Numbered from the stretch's first letter, positions 1 through 7,926 are shown. The stretch is 64,000 bases of DNA from Rhodanobacteraceae bacterium (GCA_016790075.1 JAEUPP010000002.1:1-64000), one strand, 5' to 3'. Translations and numbers: made by a program. The notes: a model not told the origin generated them from the sequence alone.

Positions 1-237
1 GTGCCGGCCGGTGCGACCAACCTCAAGTTCGTCCTGAGCGGTGGCACGGGTGATGCGGACATGTATGTCAAGTTCGGTTCCGCGCCGACCCTGAGCAGCT
101 ACGACTGCCGTCCGTTCCTGGGCGGCAACAACGAGACCTGCAACATCACGACCGCGCAGGCGGGGACTTACTACGTGATGCTCAACGGCTACTCGGCCTA
201 CTCGGGCGCTAGCCTGACGGGCAGCTTCACGCCGTAA
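1..237 (+). CDS. C-terminal part of a secreted protein with a PPC domain (5' end outside window)
   Basis: The open frame enters from the left edge and ends at TAA 235-237, so only the last 78 residues are visible. They match a bacterial pre-peptidase C-terminal (PPC) beta-sandwich: a DADMYVKFG segment, a two-cysteine stretch (SYDC...NNETC, a likely disulfide) and AGTYYVMLNGYSAYSG near the end. PPC domains normally sit at the C-terminus of secreted peptidases of the S8, M4 or M28 type and are often removed on maturation. The catalytic part is not in the window, so the peptidase class cannot be named. The GTG at position 1 is probably an internal valine, not the start. Confidence 0.8.
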   Translation: MPAGATNLKFVLSGGTGDADMYVKFGSAPTLSSYDCRPFLGGNNETCNITTAQAGTYYVMLNGYSAYSGASLTGSFTP

Positions 238-242
238 AGGGT

Positions 243-281
243 GGCGTAGCTGCGACGCAGGTATCGCGTCGCAGCTACGCC
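243..281 (+). terminator. GC-rich hairpin just after the PPC-domain gene
   Basis: A perfect 16-bp inverted repeat (arms 243-258 and 266-281, 7-nt loop) begins 5 nt after the stop codon. It is not followed by a T-tract, so it may act as a 3' end stabiliser or a weak terminator rather than a classic intrinsic terminator. Confidence 0.5.
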
Positions 282-319
282 CAACGGTGGTGGCCAATGC
301 TGATCATCGGCTTTGTCAG

Positions 320-348
320 TTGGTTGTAAATAATATAAAGGGTACAAT
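320..348 (+). promoter_or_regulatory. sigma70-like promoter in an AT-rich island
   Basis: TTGGTT (320-325), a 17-bp spacer and TACAAT (343-348) fit a sigma70 promoter reading rightward. It lies in an AT-rich stretch (about 320-360) that stands out from the GC-rich surroundings. No convincing gene follows on the plus strand; the next gene, at 478-1140, is on the opposite strand. Confidence 0.4.
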
Positions 349-354
349 TTATAC

Positions 355-475
355 TTGATCTGGATTGGGCGTGAACTTGTTGCTGGTTGGACGCTCTGGC
401 TCTTGGCTCTGCTACGTCGCTACGCTTGCAGGACTCAATCCAACCAGAGGCGAACCTGAGCCCCGGTTGCGCCTC
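355..475 (+). other. non-coding stretch with nested inverted repeats; candidate small RNA
   Basis: Downstream of the promoter at 320-348 there is no supported ORF, but several inverted repeats are visible. Arms 383-391 and 439-447 (CTGGTTGGA/TCCAACCAG) are perfect. Arms 361-367 and 436-442 (TGGATTG/CAATCCA) are perfect but overlap the first pair, so the two pairings exclude each other. A GC-rich hairpin at 447-475 (10-bp stem with one bulge) ends just before the 3' end of the opposing gene. Calling this an RNA is inference. It could equally be the shared terminator zone of the leftward Nmad2 gene. Confidence 0.22.
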
Positions 476-477
476 GA

Positions 478-1140
478 TCAGCAGTCCGGGTCAGAGTCCT
501 CGTCGAATTTTCTGGCGGTGCAACCACCACATGCCGAAACGGACTCCCAATCGACGATGTGATCGGGCCATCCATACAGTTGGCCAGGAACGGGGACGAG
601 AGACCGGATCCAGGAAACGAACTGATTGAAGTACGGCGCGTTGGAATTGCTGCGGTGGCCCTGGGTTTGATGGCAGATTGGCCGCAGGTAATCGGGGAGC
701 TTTCGAGCTCGAGCGCCAAAGTAATAGAAATCTCGCGATAGCAAGACGTTTTCACCGCTGAGATCGGTTGCAGTGTTATCCGGCCCGTGAACCCCTGCCC
801 GTTGAACCGGCGTGCCGTTGGAAAAGTCGTATAGGCAATCGCCTAGGCGATCTTGCAGCGCAGCACTTCGAATATCGGGGATGCGGTGCGGCCAGCGAGT
901 GCTGGCATTGATATCGTAATCGCGCAAAGACAGAACTTCCTCGATACGCATGGCGTATACCAAGTGACCGCTCAAGTCGCCACTTGGTGCGTTCTTCGAG
1001 CCAAGGCCGGCAACCCAGTCATCCGGTCTGGCAACCCGCCGAATACCGGGCTTGCAGATAGCCAGCGAGCAAATGCCGTGGAACGGATTTGGGGCGGCAC
1101 CGTCGTCGACCGGAATTGTGTACGTGAATAATCGTGGCAT
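478..1140 (-). CDS. Nmad2-family protein (nucleotide modification associated domain 2)
   Basis: A 220-residue protein starting at ATG 1140 (MPRLFTYT). The family pattern is clear: APNPF (16-20), CSLAICKPGIRR (24-35), DWVAGLGSK (41-49) and LVYAMRI (60-66), then a second block with SRDFYYFG and a C-terminal region with two Cys pairs. Nmad2 was defined by comparative genomics as a domain linked to DNA base hypermodification, often in phages and mobile loci; no enzymatic activity can be read from the sequence. No methyltransferase, glycosylase or phage gene is adjacent, so it is an orphan here. The in-frame upstream extension to 1299 is Arg/His-rich and does not look coding. Confidence 0.72.
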   Translation of the reverse strand: MPRLFTYTIPVDDGAAPNPFHGICSLAICKPGIRRVARPDDWVAGLGSKNAPSGDLSGHLVYAMRIEEVLSLRDYDINASTRWPHRIPDIRSAALQDRLGDCLYDFSNGTPVQRAGVHGPDNTATDLSGENVLLSRDFYYFGARARKLPDYLRPICHQTQGHRSNSNAPYFNQFVSWIRSLVPVPGQLYGWPDHIVDWESVSACGGCTARKFDEDSDPDC

Positions 1141-1388
1141 ACGGTTCTGACGCCGTGTCGCGCGCCGCTGCGCGATGGGGTATGGATGATGCGAGCAACT
1201 TCCACGGCGCGTCGAGTATTTGGTCGCGCACGCAGCGTAGGACGAGACGTGATGTGTCCAATGCCAGCGAGACGAACCTGGAGCGCGCGTTCGCGGCACG
1301 GACCCATCCCGGCACGGTGGCGGCGCTCAACGGCAACCCTGCGTCGGAGCAGGCAGTGCGCGCAGGCCTGGGCTGTGCAGTCCGCTGA
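1141..1388. other. gap without a convincing intact gene; possible gene debris
   Basis: Between the Nmad2 start and the recognisable DUF1566-related frame. A plus-strand frame at 1134-1388 gives an 84-residue translation of fairly protein-like composition (NFHGASSIWSRTQ, THPGTVAALNG), but it matches no family I recognise and ends in TGA exactly where the related frame begins at 1389. It looks like debris of a decayed or recombined gene. Confidence 0.35.
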
Positions 1389-1908
1389 GGTACCCCAGAG
1401 TTTTGGCGGCGTCGACTCGGACCTTGTGTTCGTGCCGGTGCTGAGTTCCCGCATCGTGGATACGTGTATTGCCGGTGGGCCTAGTGCCGCGGGCACTTCG
1501 CGCGATTTCTATGTGACTTCTGTGTCGAACTATACGTCTCAGGGCGGTGCAGCAACCAACGGCAATGCGGGCAGCGCTGGCGGTGGTGTATGCACGGCCT
1601 CGGCCTGCGATACGCAGGCTTATATCGCCGCCGTCAATGCGACGGCGCTGTGTGGGTTTACCAATTGGCGTCTGCCGAGCAAACAGGAGCTCTCGTTCAT
1701 CATCCAGGAAGAATCACGCGAGGGCACCGGGAGCGCCACCATCAACACGGGATTCTTCCCCAACACGCGACCAGCGCATTATTGGACTGGGACCAACTTC
1801 GCCGCTAACGCGAACTTGGCGTGGATGGGCAATTTCAATCGCGGGGGGGCGGTATACCAGGCCAAGTCGACCGCGAGTCATGTGATGCTGGTCAGGGGAA
1901 CGCCATGA
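1186..1908 (+). pseudogene. DUF1566 (Lcl C-terminal) protein with a damaged or chimeric N-terminal part
   Basis: Homology is visible only from about 1389 on. First comes a segment resembling secreted repeat-type proteins (DLVFVPVLSSRIVDT, where relatives as I recall them read VPVTPCRIVDTR), then without a proper junction a DUF1566 module: CDTQAYIAAVNA, CGFTNWRLPSKQEL, HYWTG and a C-terminal VMLVRG. The first 67 residues (1186-1386) are Arg-rich, resemble a non-coding frame and carry no signal peptide, though DUF1566 proteins are usually exported. I read it as a fusion or decayed gene whose native start has been lost. Its stop overlaps the start of the next DUF1566 gene (ATGA at 1905-1908), suggesting co-transcription. 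Confidence 0.5.
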
Positions 1909-2411
1909 AACGAGCCTGCAGGCTTGCTGCGGGACTGGGCATGGGGCTGTGTATCCTGCCACCTGCTGCATGGGCCAATTGCGCCTTGGTGGCGGGCAAT
2001 CTTGCAGCGACGCCAGATGCCCGCTTCACGTTATCCGCCGGGGTGGTCACCGATACGGTTACGGGACTGGGGTGGAAGCAGGTCGTCAACGGCCCCCTGA
2101 CCTGGGCCGCGGTGCAGGCCGCCGCGGCGGCGGACACGACCGGAGGCTTCAGCGACTGGCGTCTGCCGGCCAAGGATGAGCTGGAAACGATAGTCGAAAC
2201 CGGTTGCGCATTGCCCAGCCTGAATACGACTTTTTTTACGCACGGCACCATCAACGCCATATGGACGAGCACGCTGAGTCCTGGCGGTCGCGCCTGGTAT
2301 GTGCATTTCGGCTACGGCAACGACGGTATCGAAAACGTGGGGGCAACCTTTGGCGCGCGCTTCGTGCGTGGCGGCAACGTATCGCTGTTCAAGGACGGAT
2401 TCGACGGCTGA
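1905..2411 (+). CDS. secreted DUF1566 (Lcl C-terminal) domain protein with LFKDGFDG tail
   Basis: 168 residues from ATG 1905, overlapping the previous stop by ATGA. A signal peptide covers about residues 1-23 (cleavage near AWA-N). The body is a DUF1566 domain: DTVTGLGWKQV, LTWAAVQAAAA, FSDWRLPAKDEL, a Cys pair (VETGCALPSLN with an earlier Cys near the N-terminus), IWTSTLSPGG and GARFVRGG. DUF1566 is a C-type-lectin-like fold found in exported bacterial proteins of unknown function. The protein ends SLFKDGFDG, a short tail common at the C-termini of exported proteins in this bacterial order and possibly a sorting or processing signal. Confidence 0.8.
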   Translation: MKRACRLAAGLGMGLCILPPAAWANCALVAGNLAATPDARFTLSAGVVTDTVTGLGWKQVVNGPLTWAAVQAAAAADTTGGFSDWRLPAKDELETIVETGCALPSLNTTFFTHGTINAIWTSTLSPGGRAWYVHFGYGNDGIENVGATFGARFVRGGNVSLFKDGFDG

Positions 2412-2674
2412 AGGAATCGGCTCCGTATCGACCTTTGAGTTGCTCGCTTCTGAATACTTGTGTCACGGGCGGAGAAGAGCGCTGTGCGAACAGCTTCCGC
2501 AGCGGGCGCAACAAACTCGGATGCTCTGATAAAGCGAAGGAAGGAAGACTGCGCGCCATTCCATTCTCCGGTGAACATGGCGCGAGTCAGGACGACGTAC
2601 CCCAGTACGGCGAGTTCCGCACAGAAGAATCGCTTGACGATGTCGTACGAGTTGCCGAAGTACTTCGGGTTCAT
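2312..2674 (-). pseudogene. truncated remnant of a conserved hypothetical gene (MNPKYFGxSYDIVKR-type N-terminus)
   Basis: From ATG 2674 the first 65-70 residues look like a real family: MNPKYFGNSYDIVKRFF, then MFTGEW, FLRFI and RTALF-ARDT. As I recall, full-length relatives continue for a further ~100 residues after the RTALF...DT segment. Here the frame turns low-complexity (QKRATQRS...) from about 2450 leftward and runs into the 3' end of the DUF1566 gene on the other strand. I interpret only about 2450-2674 as genuine, a 3'-truncated gene. Confidence 0.45.
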
Positions 2675-2742
2675 GTCATCTAACGCTCCGGTTCAGCGGC
2701 AGGCCGTGCAGCGGCCCGGCTGCTGCAGCCGGCCGTCAGGCA

Positions 2743-3486
2743 TCAGCTACTGCCCTCCCTTAAGCGCTCAAGTAGCACCGCGCGCGTGCGTTCCTGTTGC
2801 GCCTCCCGAGTGATAGTTGCCTTGCCGTCAAATAGTTGGTGCCCATAGTGGCCGAATTGAGAGTGATTGCCGCCCCTGATCTCAACCCACTTCGTGTGCT
2901 TGGGCAACAGTGATCTGGTCGCCATGACTCGCTCGACAGGAGCGATGCCATCAGTTGTTGCATAGATCTTCGTGATGGGGGCATCGAGTGTCGACAGGTC
3001 ACCGTCCTTTGGATGTGTCGTGCCAATCAAAACGAACGCGGCGTTGAGCCCGTGGTCCGTCTGGGCGAGGCGGGCGGCCAGTGCGCCGCCGAGTGAATGC
3101 CCGGCGATTACCCAGTGAGGCATTTCGGGGTGCGCAGCAATCAGGGCCCGCACTCGATTAACCGCCTCATCTTTGTGCGCAGCGAGCGGCGCAAAGCGAA
3201 ACGGCAACTCGACGATGAACACGGAATACCCAGTTTCAGCGATCGGTCGCAGCAATGGAGCGTAGGCATAGGGATGGATACCAGCCCCACAGATGAAGAT
3301 CAATGCCGTCTTGTCATGTCGCCTGGTCGGTTGGAACTGCAGTGTGGTTGACTCGTCCACAATGCGAACATTTTGTGCGCTGCGCAGGACGTCCTCGGGA
3401 ACCCCCTGTGTTCGGACGGAGTTCGCCAACCAGGCAAGCGATATCACCGCCCAGAGCAGGAACCCGCGCCGAACCCATCGGTGCAT
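2743..3486 (-). CDS. exported or membrane-anchored alpha/beta hydrolase
   Basis: With the start at ATG 3486 (MHRWVRR) the product is 247 residues and begins with a textbook signal anchor (basic RR, then about 17 hydrophobic residues). ATG 3522 and GTG 3555 are upstream alternatives, but 3555 abuts a hairpin. The fold is an Abhydrolase_5-type hydrolase: oxyanion region FICGAGIHPYAY, nucleophile elbow GHSLGG (Ser131) and a C-terminal GGNHSQFGHYG containing the catalytic His. The substrate is unknown; members act as esterases or carboxylesterases, probably in the periplasm. It lies downstream of the Imm10 gene on the same strand, separated by the hairpin at 3556-3594. Confidence 0.75.
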   Translation of the reverse strand: MHRWVRRGFLLWAVISLAWLANSVRTQGVPEDVLRSAQNVRIVDESTTLQFQPTRRHDKTALIFICGAGIHPYAYAPLLRPIAETGYSVFIVELPFRFAPLAAHKDEAVNRVRALIAAHPEMPHWVIAGHSLGGALAARLAQTDHGLNAAFVLIGTTHPKDGDLSTLDAPITKIYATTDGIAPVERVMATRSLLPKHTKWVEIRGGNHSQFGHYGHQLFDGKATITREAQQERTRAVLLERLREGSS

Positions 3487-3555
3487 GGAATGCGCTTTTG
3501 ACGTAGTCGCTGCAGGGGTCATGATGGGGCCCGATGCCTGACGTTCAGCATGCAC

Positions 3556-3594
3556 GGACAGCCAAGTGCTTGCTTCGCAAGCTCTTGGCTGTCC
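3556..3594 (-). terminator. hairpin between the Imm10 gene and the hydrolase gene
   Basis: Inverted repeat GGACAGCCAAG...CTTGGCTGTCC with additional pairing of GCTTG and CAAGC around a CTTCG loop, located 12 nt past the leftward stop at 3607. There is no T-tract on either side. It probably ends or attenuates the upstream transcript. Confidence 0.5.
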
Positions 3595-3606
3595 GCTCGA
3601 TAGTGG

Positions 3607-4005
3607 TTAGGTATCGGCGATCTCAAGACACTTGCTTTCGGCAAAGACGTGCTGCAGTGCTTCTCTGAGCACTCGATGTTTTCCAGCCGGCAGGTCAAAC
3701 GAGATAGACAGGTGTTCGATGCCGCCGAGTAATTCCGCCATTTGAGGTTCGAACTGCACTTCCGCGGAGGTGGTCTTCAACACGAACCGAGATACGCCGC
3801 CGTAGCCCGAGCTACCCTGATCGCACCATTCCACGTGGTAGGTATCCATGCCAAGTCTGACATCTTGCTCGTCGTCCGCGAAGGAACGCTGAAGCATCAG
3901 GTAGACCTCGGTGTCGTATTCCCTGTCCGCAAAACCAATCAAGTGGTATTCGCCATCCGGGTGCTCGCATACGACACAGGCTGCATGAAAGGCGAAGGTT
4001 GTCAT
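3607..4005 (-). CDS. Imm10-family immunity protein (orphan)
   Basis: 132 residues from ATG 4005 (MTTFAFHAACVV); a GTG at 4053 would add 16 residues without family support. The pattern fits Imm10 of polymorphic-toxin systems: HLIGFADREYDTEVYLMLQRS, then DEQDVRLGMDTYHVEW, then SGYGGVSRFVL, with a C-terminal acidic helix. Imm10 proteins are cytosolic antitoxins that bind the C-terminal toxin domain of a cognate effector. No RHS, CdiA or other toxin gene adjoins it, so it is either a relic or defends against toxins from neighbouring cells. It lies 48 bp past the rnfB-like stop, on the same strand. Confidence 0.68.
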   Translation of the reverse strand: MTTFAFHAACVVCEHPDGEYHLIGFADREYDTEVYLMLQRSFADDEQDVRLGMDTYHVEWCDQGSSGYGGVSRFVLKTTSAEVQFEPQMAELLGGIEHLSISFDLPAGKHRVLREALQHVFAESKCLEIADT

Positions 4006-4053
4006 CTTGATGCCTGGCGTATGAAGTGAGCAGAGTTCATCGGACGACGGCAC

Positions 4054-4584
4054 CTACGGGGTCACGCGCCCAGCGCCTGCAGCCAAGGCCTGCGACGGCG
4101 CCACCAGCATAATGCAGTCCACCGGGCAGGGCACCAGGCAAAGCCCACAGCCTGTGCATTCGTCGGAAAGTACCGAATGCATCATTTGCGGCGCGCCGAG
4201 AATGGCGTCGACGGGGCAGACCTGTATGCACTTGGTGCAGCCTATGCAGACGGCTTCGTCGATTAGTGCGACCGTACGCGGCGTTTCCACGCCATGCTCG
4301 GGATTCAGCGGTTTGGGTTTCCGGCCCAGCAGCGTGGCGAGGGCTTGAATGCCCGCAGCACCGCCGGGTGGGCACTGATTGATATCGGCTTCGCCGCTGG
4401 CTATCGCTTCGGCGTACGGGCGGCAGCCAGAATATTTGCACTGGCCACATTGCGTCTGCGGCAGTAATGCATCGATCTGCTCAACCAGCGGCGGTGGGGA
4501 TAGTGCCTGGGCGGGTACCAGCCAGCGCAGCGCGAGCACAAATATCGCCGCGATGGCCGATATGGTCAGAGCCAGCGAGATCAT
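4054..4584 (-). CDS. rnfB: RnfB-like ferredoxin subunit
   Basis: 176 residues: an N-terminal membrane helix (about 2-22), then an Fe-S domain with [16 protein letters not shown] and NQCPPGG (the four-Cys cluster of RnfB/ArnB type), then two 4Fe-4S ferredoxin motifs, [12 protein letters not shown] and [12 protein letters not shown]. RnfB passes electrons between ferredoxin and the membrane Rnf complex. It overlaps the RnfA-like gene by ATGA (4581-4584). No rnfC, D, G or E lies nearby, so it may not work in a canonical six-subunit complex. As I recall, lone RnfB genes occur in several Xanthomonadales. Confidence 0.87.
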   Translation of the reverse strand: MISLALTISAIAAIFVLALRWLVPAQALSPPPLVEQIDALLPQTQCGQCKYSGCRPYAEAIASGEADINQCPPGGAAGIQALATLLGRKPKPLNPEHGVETPRTVALIDEAVCIGCTKCIQVCPVDAILGAPQMMHSVLSDECTGCGLCLVPCPVDCIMLVAPSQALAAGAGRVTP

Positions 4585-5132
4585 ACGGGCAACAGTCCGC
4601 TCAGCCCTTGAAGGGCCAGCGCCAGCAGGCCGGCGTTGAGCAGGGTGATCGGCAGGCCACGAAACGCTCGAGGCAGTGCTGCAGGCTGCAGCCGCTGTTC
4701 CAGGGCGCAGAGCACAACCAGGGCCAGCGCGAACAGCGCCGAGATCGTGAACGCAACCCCTACCAAGGCCGTCAGGCTGGCGCTGTTTGCCGACCCGACA
4801 ACGCTGAGCGCGACCGCGTTGGCGCCAACAAGCAGCCAGTCCGTATCGCGCAGCGCCGTGCGCCAGCGCGGCAACAGCCAGGCCGCGATGAGACTCGTTA
4901 CCGCGCTGATCGGCAGGGCCAGAAAATCCAGCGGATAGGGTTGTGTCACTGGCGTCAGCGCGCTGCGTGCACTGGCCGTGATGACCATGGCGATGGTTGC
5001 AACCAGTGCTGTGACCACGGCATGTATGGCAACCGCGCGCAGCGTCGGCAACGCGGCCGGCAGTGGCGCCAGCAGCAGGCGATTGGCAAGTGCTATGGCG
5101 ACCAGGGCTGCAACGAATCCGTCGCCGTTCAC
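4581..5132 (-). CDS. RnfA/RnfE-like membrane protein, degenerate
   Basis: 183 residues with about six hydrophobic segments. The C-terminal part, with [22 protein letters not shown], aligns by eye with the RnfA ending (APFKGASIAMITAGLMSLAF). The two places where RnfA/RnfE carry Cys ligands of the intramembrane 2Fe-2S cluster (N-terminal LGLCP and central TTNCA) lack Cys here; the only Cys visible is in LVVLCALEQ near residue 140. It starts 12 nt after the metG stop and overlaps rnfB, so all three are likely co-transcribed. It may have lost cluster binding. Confidence 0.7.
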   Translation of the reverse strand: MNGDGFVAALVAIALANRLLLAPLPAALPTLRAVAIHAVVTALVATIAMVITASARSALTPVTQPYPLDFLALPISAVTSLIAAWLLPRWRTALRDTDWLLVGANAVALSVVGSANSASLTALVGVAFTISALFALALVVLCALEQRLQPAALPRAFRGLPITLLNAGLLALALQGLSGLLPV

Positions 5133-5144
5133 CGCCAGCTCCGT

Positions 5145-7265
5145 TTACTTGACCGGCATGCCAGCCGTCGCGCCCGCATCGACTGCGAGCAGATGCAGAT
5201 CGTCGCCGCCGCTGCCGGCCGACAGGATCATGCCTTCGGAGACGCCGAAACGCATTTTGCGCGGGGCCAGGTTGGCGATGAATACGACCTTGCGACCGAT
5301 CAGTTTGCCGGGTTCCGCATAGGCGGCGCGTATGCCCGAGAAGATCTGGCGTTTGCCGAGTTCGCCCGCATCGAGCTCAAAACGCAGCAGCTTGTCCGAG
5401 CCATCGACGAATTCGCAGGCGGTGACCAGGCCTATGCGCAGATCGAGCTTGCCGAAATCATCGATGCTGACGACAGGCGCCAGACCTTCCGTTGTGGCTG
5501 CTGCGGCCGGCTTTGCGGTGTTCGCCGGCTTTGCGGCGGCGGCGCTGGTTTCACTCGCGCTCGGTTGCAGATCTTCCTTGCTGGCTTGGGTCATGGTCTC
5601 TATCTGTTTGGGATCCACACGCGTCAGCAGTGGCTGGAATTCGCGCAGGCAATGGTTGAGCAGCGGGTGGGTGATGTCATGCCAGTGCCCGATGGGCGAG
5701 GCGAGGAAGTGCTCGGCGCGTGCCACGGTAGTCGGCAGTACGGGCTTCAGGCAGGCGGCGAGCACGCGGAACAGGTTCAGGCCCTGGGTGCAGACGGCGA
5801 GCAGCTCGGCATCGGCGCCTTCCTGCTTGGCAATGACCCAGGGCTTGCGCTCGTCGATATAGCGGTTTGCTTCGTCGGCAAGCGTCATGGTCTGGCGGAT
5901 CGCACGGCTGAATTCGCCCGTGTCGTAAGACTGCTGCACCTCGCGCGCGGCGGCGACGAAATGGGCGTACATGGCTTCGTCGGCCAGTGTGCTCGAGAGC
6001 ACGCCGGCAAAGCGTTTGTTGACGAAGCCCGCACAACGGCTGGCGATATTGACGAACTTGCCGACCAGATCGGCGTTGACACGCGCGACAAAGTCATCGA
6101 GGTTGAGATCAAGATCGTCGACGCCAGCACCGGTCTTGGCGGCGAAGTAATAGCGCAGGTAGTCCGGATCGAGCCCGGCCTCGATATAGGTTCGCGCCTG
6201 GATAAAGGTGCCGCGCGACTTCGACATCTTCGCGCCGTTGACAGTCAGATAACCGTTCACGTGCAGCGCCGTTGGCGCGCGATAACCGGCACCATGCAGC
6301 ATGGCCGGCCAGAACAGGCCGTGAAAGTTGATGATGTCCTTGCCTATGAAATGGTGCAGTTCGGTCGCTGGATCGAATGTGGCGCTGTCGCGGCGCAAAT
6401 AGGTGTCGTAATCAGCGGGCTGCAGCGGATCAGCCGGATTCGCGGCTTTCTTGCCGCTTTCGCACAAAGCCTTGAAGCTCGCCAGATAACCGATTGGCGC
6501 ATCCAGCCAGACGTAGAAGAACTTGCCTGGTGCATCGGGTATCGCAAAGCCGAAATACGGCGCATCGCGCGAGATGTCCCAGGCGCGCAGTTCCGTGTCC
6601 AGCCATTCGCGCAGCTTGCCCTTGACGCTGGAATGTGCGGTGTCGCCGGCCAGCCATTCGCGCAGGAATTCGCTGAAATGCCCGACTTCAAAGAAGTAGT
6701 GTTCTGACTCACGTAGCTCGGGCGTCGCCCCGGACATGACCGAGCGCGGGTTCTTGAGTTCGGTCGGCGCATAGCTGGCGCCGCAGTTTTCGCAGTTGTC
6801 GCCATATTGGTCGGGCGTGCCGCAATTGGGGCATTCGCCCTTGATATAGCGATCCGGCAGGAACATGGCCTTGACCGGATCGTAGAGCTGCTCGATCACG
6901 CGCGGCGTGATATGCCCGCCCTGACGCAAGCGCAGATAGATCTGCTCGGCCAGTTCGCGGTTTTCGTCGCTGTGGGTTGAGTGGTAGTGATCAAACACGA
7001 TGCCGAAATCGATGAAGTCGGCTTCGTGCGAGCGGCGCATTGGTTCGATAAAGACTTCCGGCGCCAGGCCTTCCTTTTCCGCTGCGAGCATGATCGGCGT
7101 GCCATGCGCGTCGTCAGCACAGACGAAATGAACGATGTTGCCGCTCATGCGCTGCGCGCGGACCCAGATATCGCCCTGGGTATAGCCAACGAGGTGGCCC
7201 AGGTGCAGAGGACCGTTGGCGTAGGGCAGGGCGCAGCTGACAAGTAGGCGACGCGGTGGAGTCAT
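5145..7265 (-). CDS. metG: methionyl-tRNA synthetase
   Basis: 706 residues, a full-length dimeric-type MetRS. Class I signatures are HLGH (21-24) and KMSKS (346-350). A zinc knuckle has Cys 145, 148, 158 and 161. An Ala/Pro/Lys-rich linker (about 575-600) precedes a C-terminal OB-fold tRNA-binding domain (from [15 protein letters not shown]). It charges initiator and elongator tRNA-Met in the cytosol. Divergent from mrp, with a small lipoprotein gene in between, and upstream of the two rnf-like genes. Confidence 0.97.
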   Translation of the reverse strand: MTPPRRLLVSCALPYANGPLHLGHLVGYTQGDIWVRAQRMSGNIVHFVCADDAHGTPIMLAAEKEGLAPEVFIEPMRRSHEADFIDFGIVFDHYHSTHSDENRELAEQIYLRLRQGGHITPRVIEQLYDPVKAMFLPDRYIKGECPNCGTPDQYGDNCENCGASYAPTELKNPRSVMSGATPELRESEHYFFEVGHFSEFLREWLAGDTAHSSVKGKLREWLDTELRAWDISRDAPYFGFAIPDAPGKFFYVWLDAPIGYLASFKALCESGKKAANPADPLQPADYDTYLRRDSATFDPATELHHFIGKDIINFHGLFWPAMLHGAGYRAPTALHVNGYLTVNGAKMSKSRGTFIQARTYIEAGLDPDYLRYYFAAKTGAGVDDLDLNLDDFVARVNADLVGKFVNIASRCAGFVNKRFAGVLSSTLADEAMYAHFVAAAREVQQSYDTGEFSRAIRQTMTLADEANRYIDERKPWVIAKQEGADAELLAVCTQGLNLFRVLAACLKPVLPTTVARAEHFLASPIGHWHDITHPLLNHCLREFQPLLTRVDPKQIETMTQASKEDLQPSASETSAAAAKPANTAKPAAAATTEGLAPVVSIDDFGKLDLRIGLVTACEFVDGSDKLLRFELDAGELGKRQIFSGIRAAYAEPGKLIGRKVVFIANLAPRKMRFGVSEGMILSAGSGGDDLHLLAVDAGATAGMPVK

Positions 7266-7352
7266 CCGATGGTTTCCGGCTGTTGCGGCGCCGCATTATG
7301 GCATGCGGCGGCAGGCGGGCCGATCCGGTGCGCCTGGGTACGGCGTCTGGCT

Positions 7353-7811
7353 TCAGAAATTGAGACAGCCGGCCTGGATCAGGCGCGGCTGCAGCTTTTC
7401 CTGGATATCGAGGCAGCTCTTGGCCAGGTCGCCGGATTTGAACCTCGCGGCGTTGATCGCGACGACATACTCGCTGCGCAGGGTTTCGCGTGCTTCCGGC
7501 GAAAGGGCGCCGCTATTTACGCACTGGCGCAGCTTCTCGCCGAACTGGTCGCATTCGATGCGCCCGGTCGGTCGGGCCTTCGGCATGTCACCGGGGCGGT
7601 CGCTATTGTCAAGTTCGACCGGCAGACGCGGACCTGGGGTGCGGGTCGAGGCCGTGCTGACGGGTGTGCGTGGGTCATGGATGTCGGCCGGTGCCGGGGT
7701 GCTCTTGGCGTTGGCGCCAGCATCCGATGCACCGCTCGGCGTGTCACTGGAGCAGGCGGCGACGGTGGCGCAGGCAGCGAAGGCTAGCGAAAGGCGAAAG
7801 CTCGTGGACAT
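7353..7811 (-). CDS. small lipoprotein of unknown function
   Basis: 152 residues from ATG 7811 with AAGGA about 8 nt upstream. A lipoprotein signal peptide ends in the lipobox VAAC (Cys20). A Ser/Thr/Pro/Ala-rich linker (about 21-80) precedes a compact C-terminal region with three Cys (IECDQF, LRQCVNSG, KSCLDI) that could form disulfides. I do not recognise the family. It ends 87 bp upstream of metG on the same strand. Confidence 0.75.
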   Translation of the reverse strand: MSTSFRLSLAFAACATVAACSSDTPSGASDAGANAKSTPAPADIHDPRTPVSTASTRTPGPRLPVELDNSDRPGDMPKARPTGRIECDQFGEKLRQCVNSGALSPEARETLRSEYVVAINAARFKSGDLAKSCLDIQEKLQPRLIQAGCLNF

Positions 7812-7920
7812 CGAAAATCCTTGGACGGTAGCGCGCGGGCGCGCAGAATGCCGGCGACGGCGGCGGATCGCAACGCGGCGGCCGTGACGGGGCCGCTCGG
7901 CGGGAGCCGCGTTTTGACAC

Positions 7921-7926
7921 TACAAT
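7921..7926 (+). promoter_or_regulatory. putative -10 element for mrp
   Basis: TACAAT followed by CCGC, 28 nt before the mrp ATG. No good -35 hexamer is seen at 17 bp. The same TACAATCCG string stands before rimO and upstream of hflK in this window, which supports it as a promoter -10 of this genome. Confidence 0.35.

Noticed and set aside
365..562. 65-residue plus-strand frame after the promoter at 320-348
   Set aside because: TTG start without Shine-Dalgarno, overlaps the Nmad2 3' end, composition not protein-like; a structured RNA seemed the better reading.
4467..6707. 746-residue plus-strand open frame
   Set aside because: Antisense to the rnf-like genes and metG; its translation is low-complexity Arg/Gln/Ala-rich and it owes its length to high GC content.
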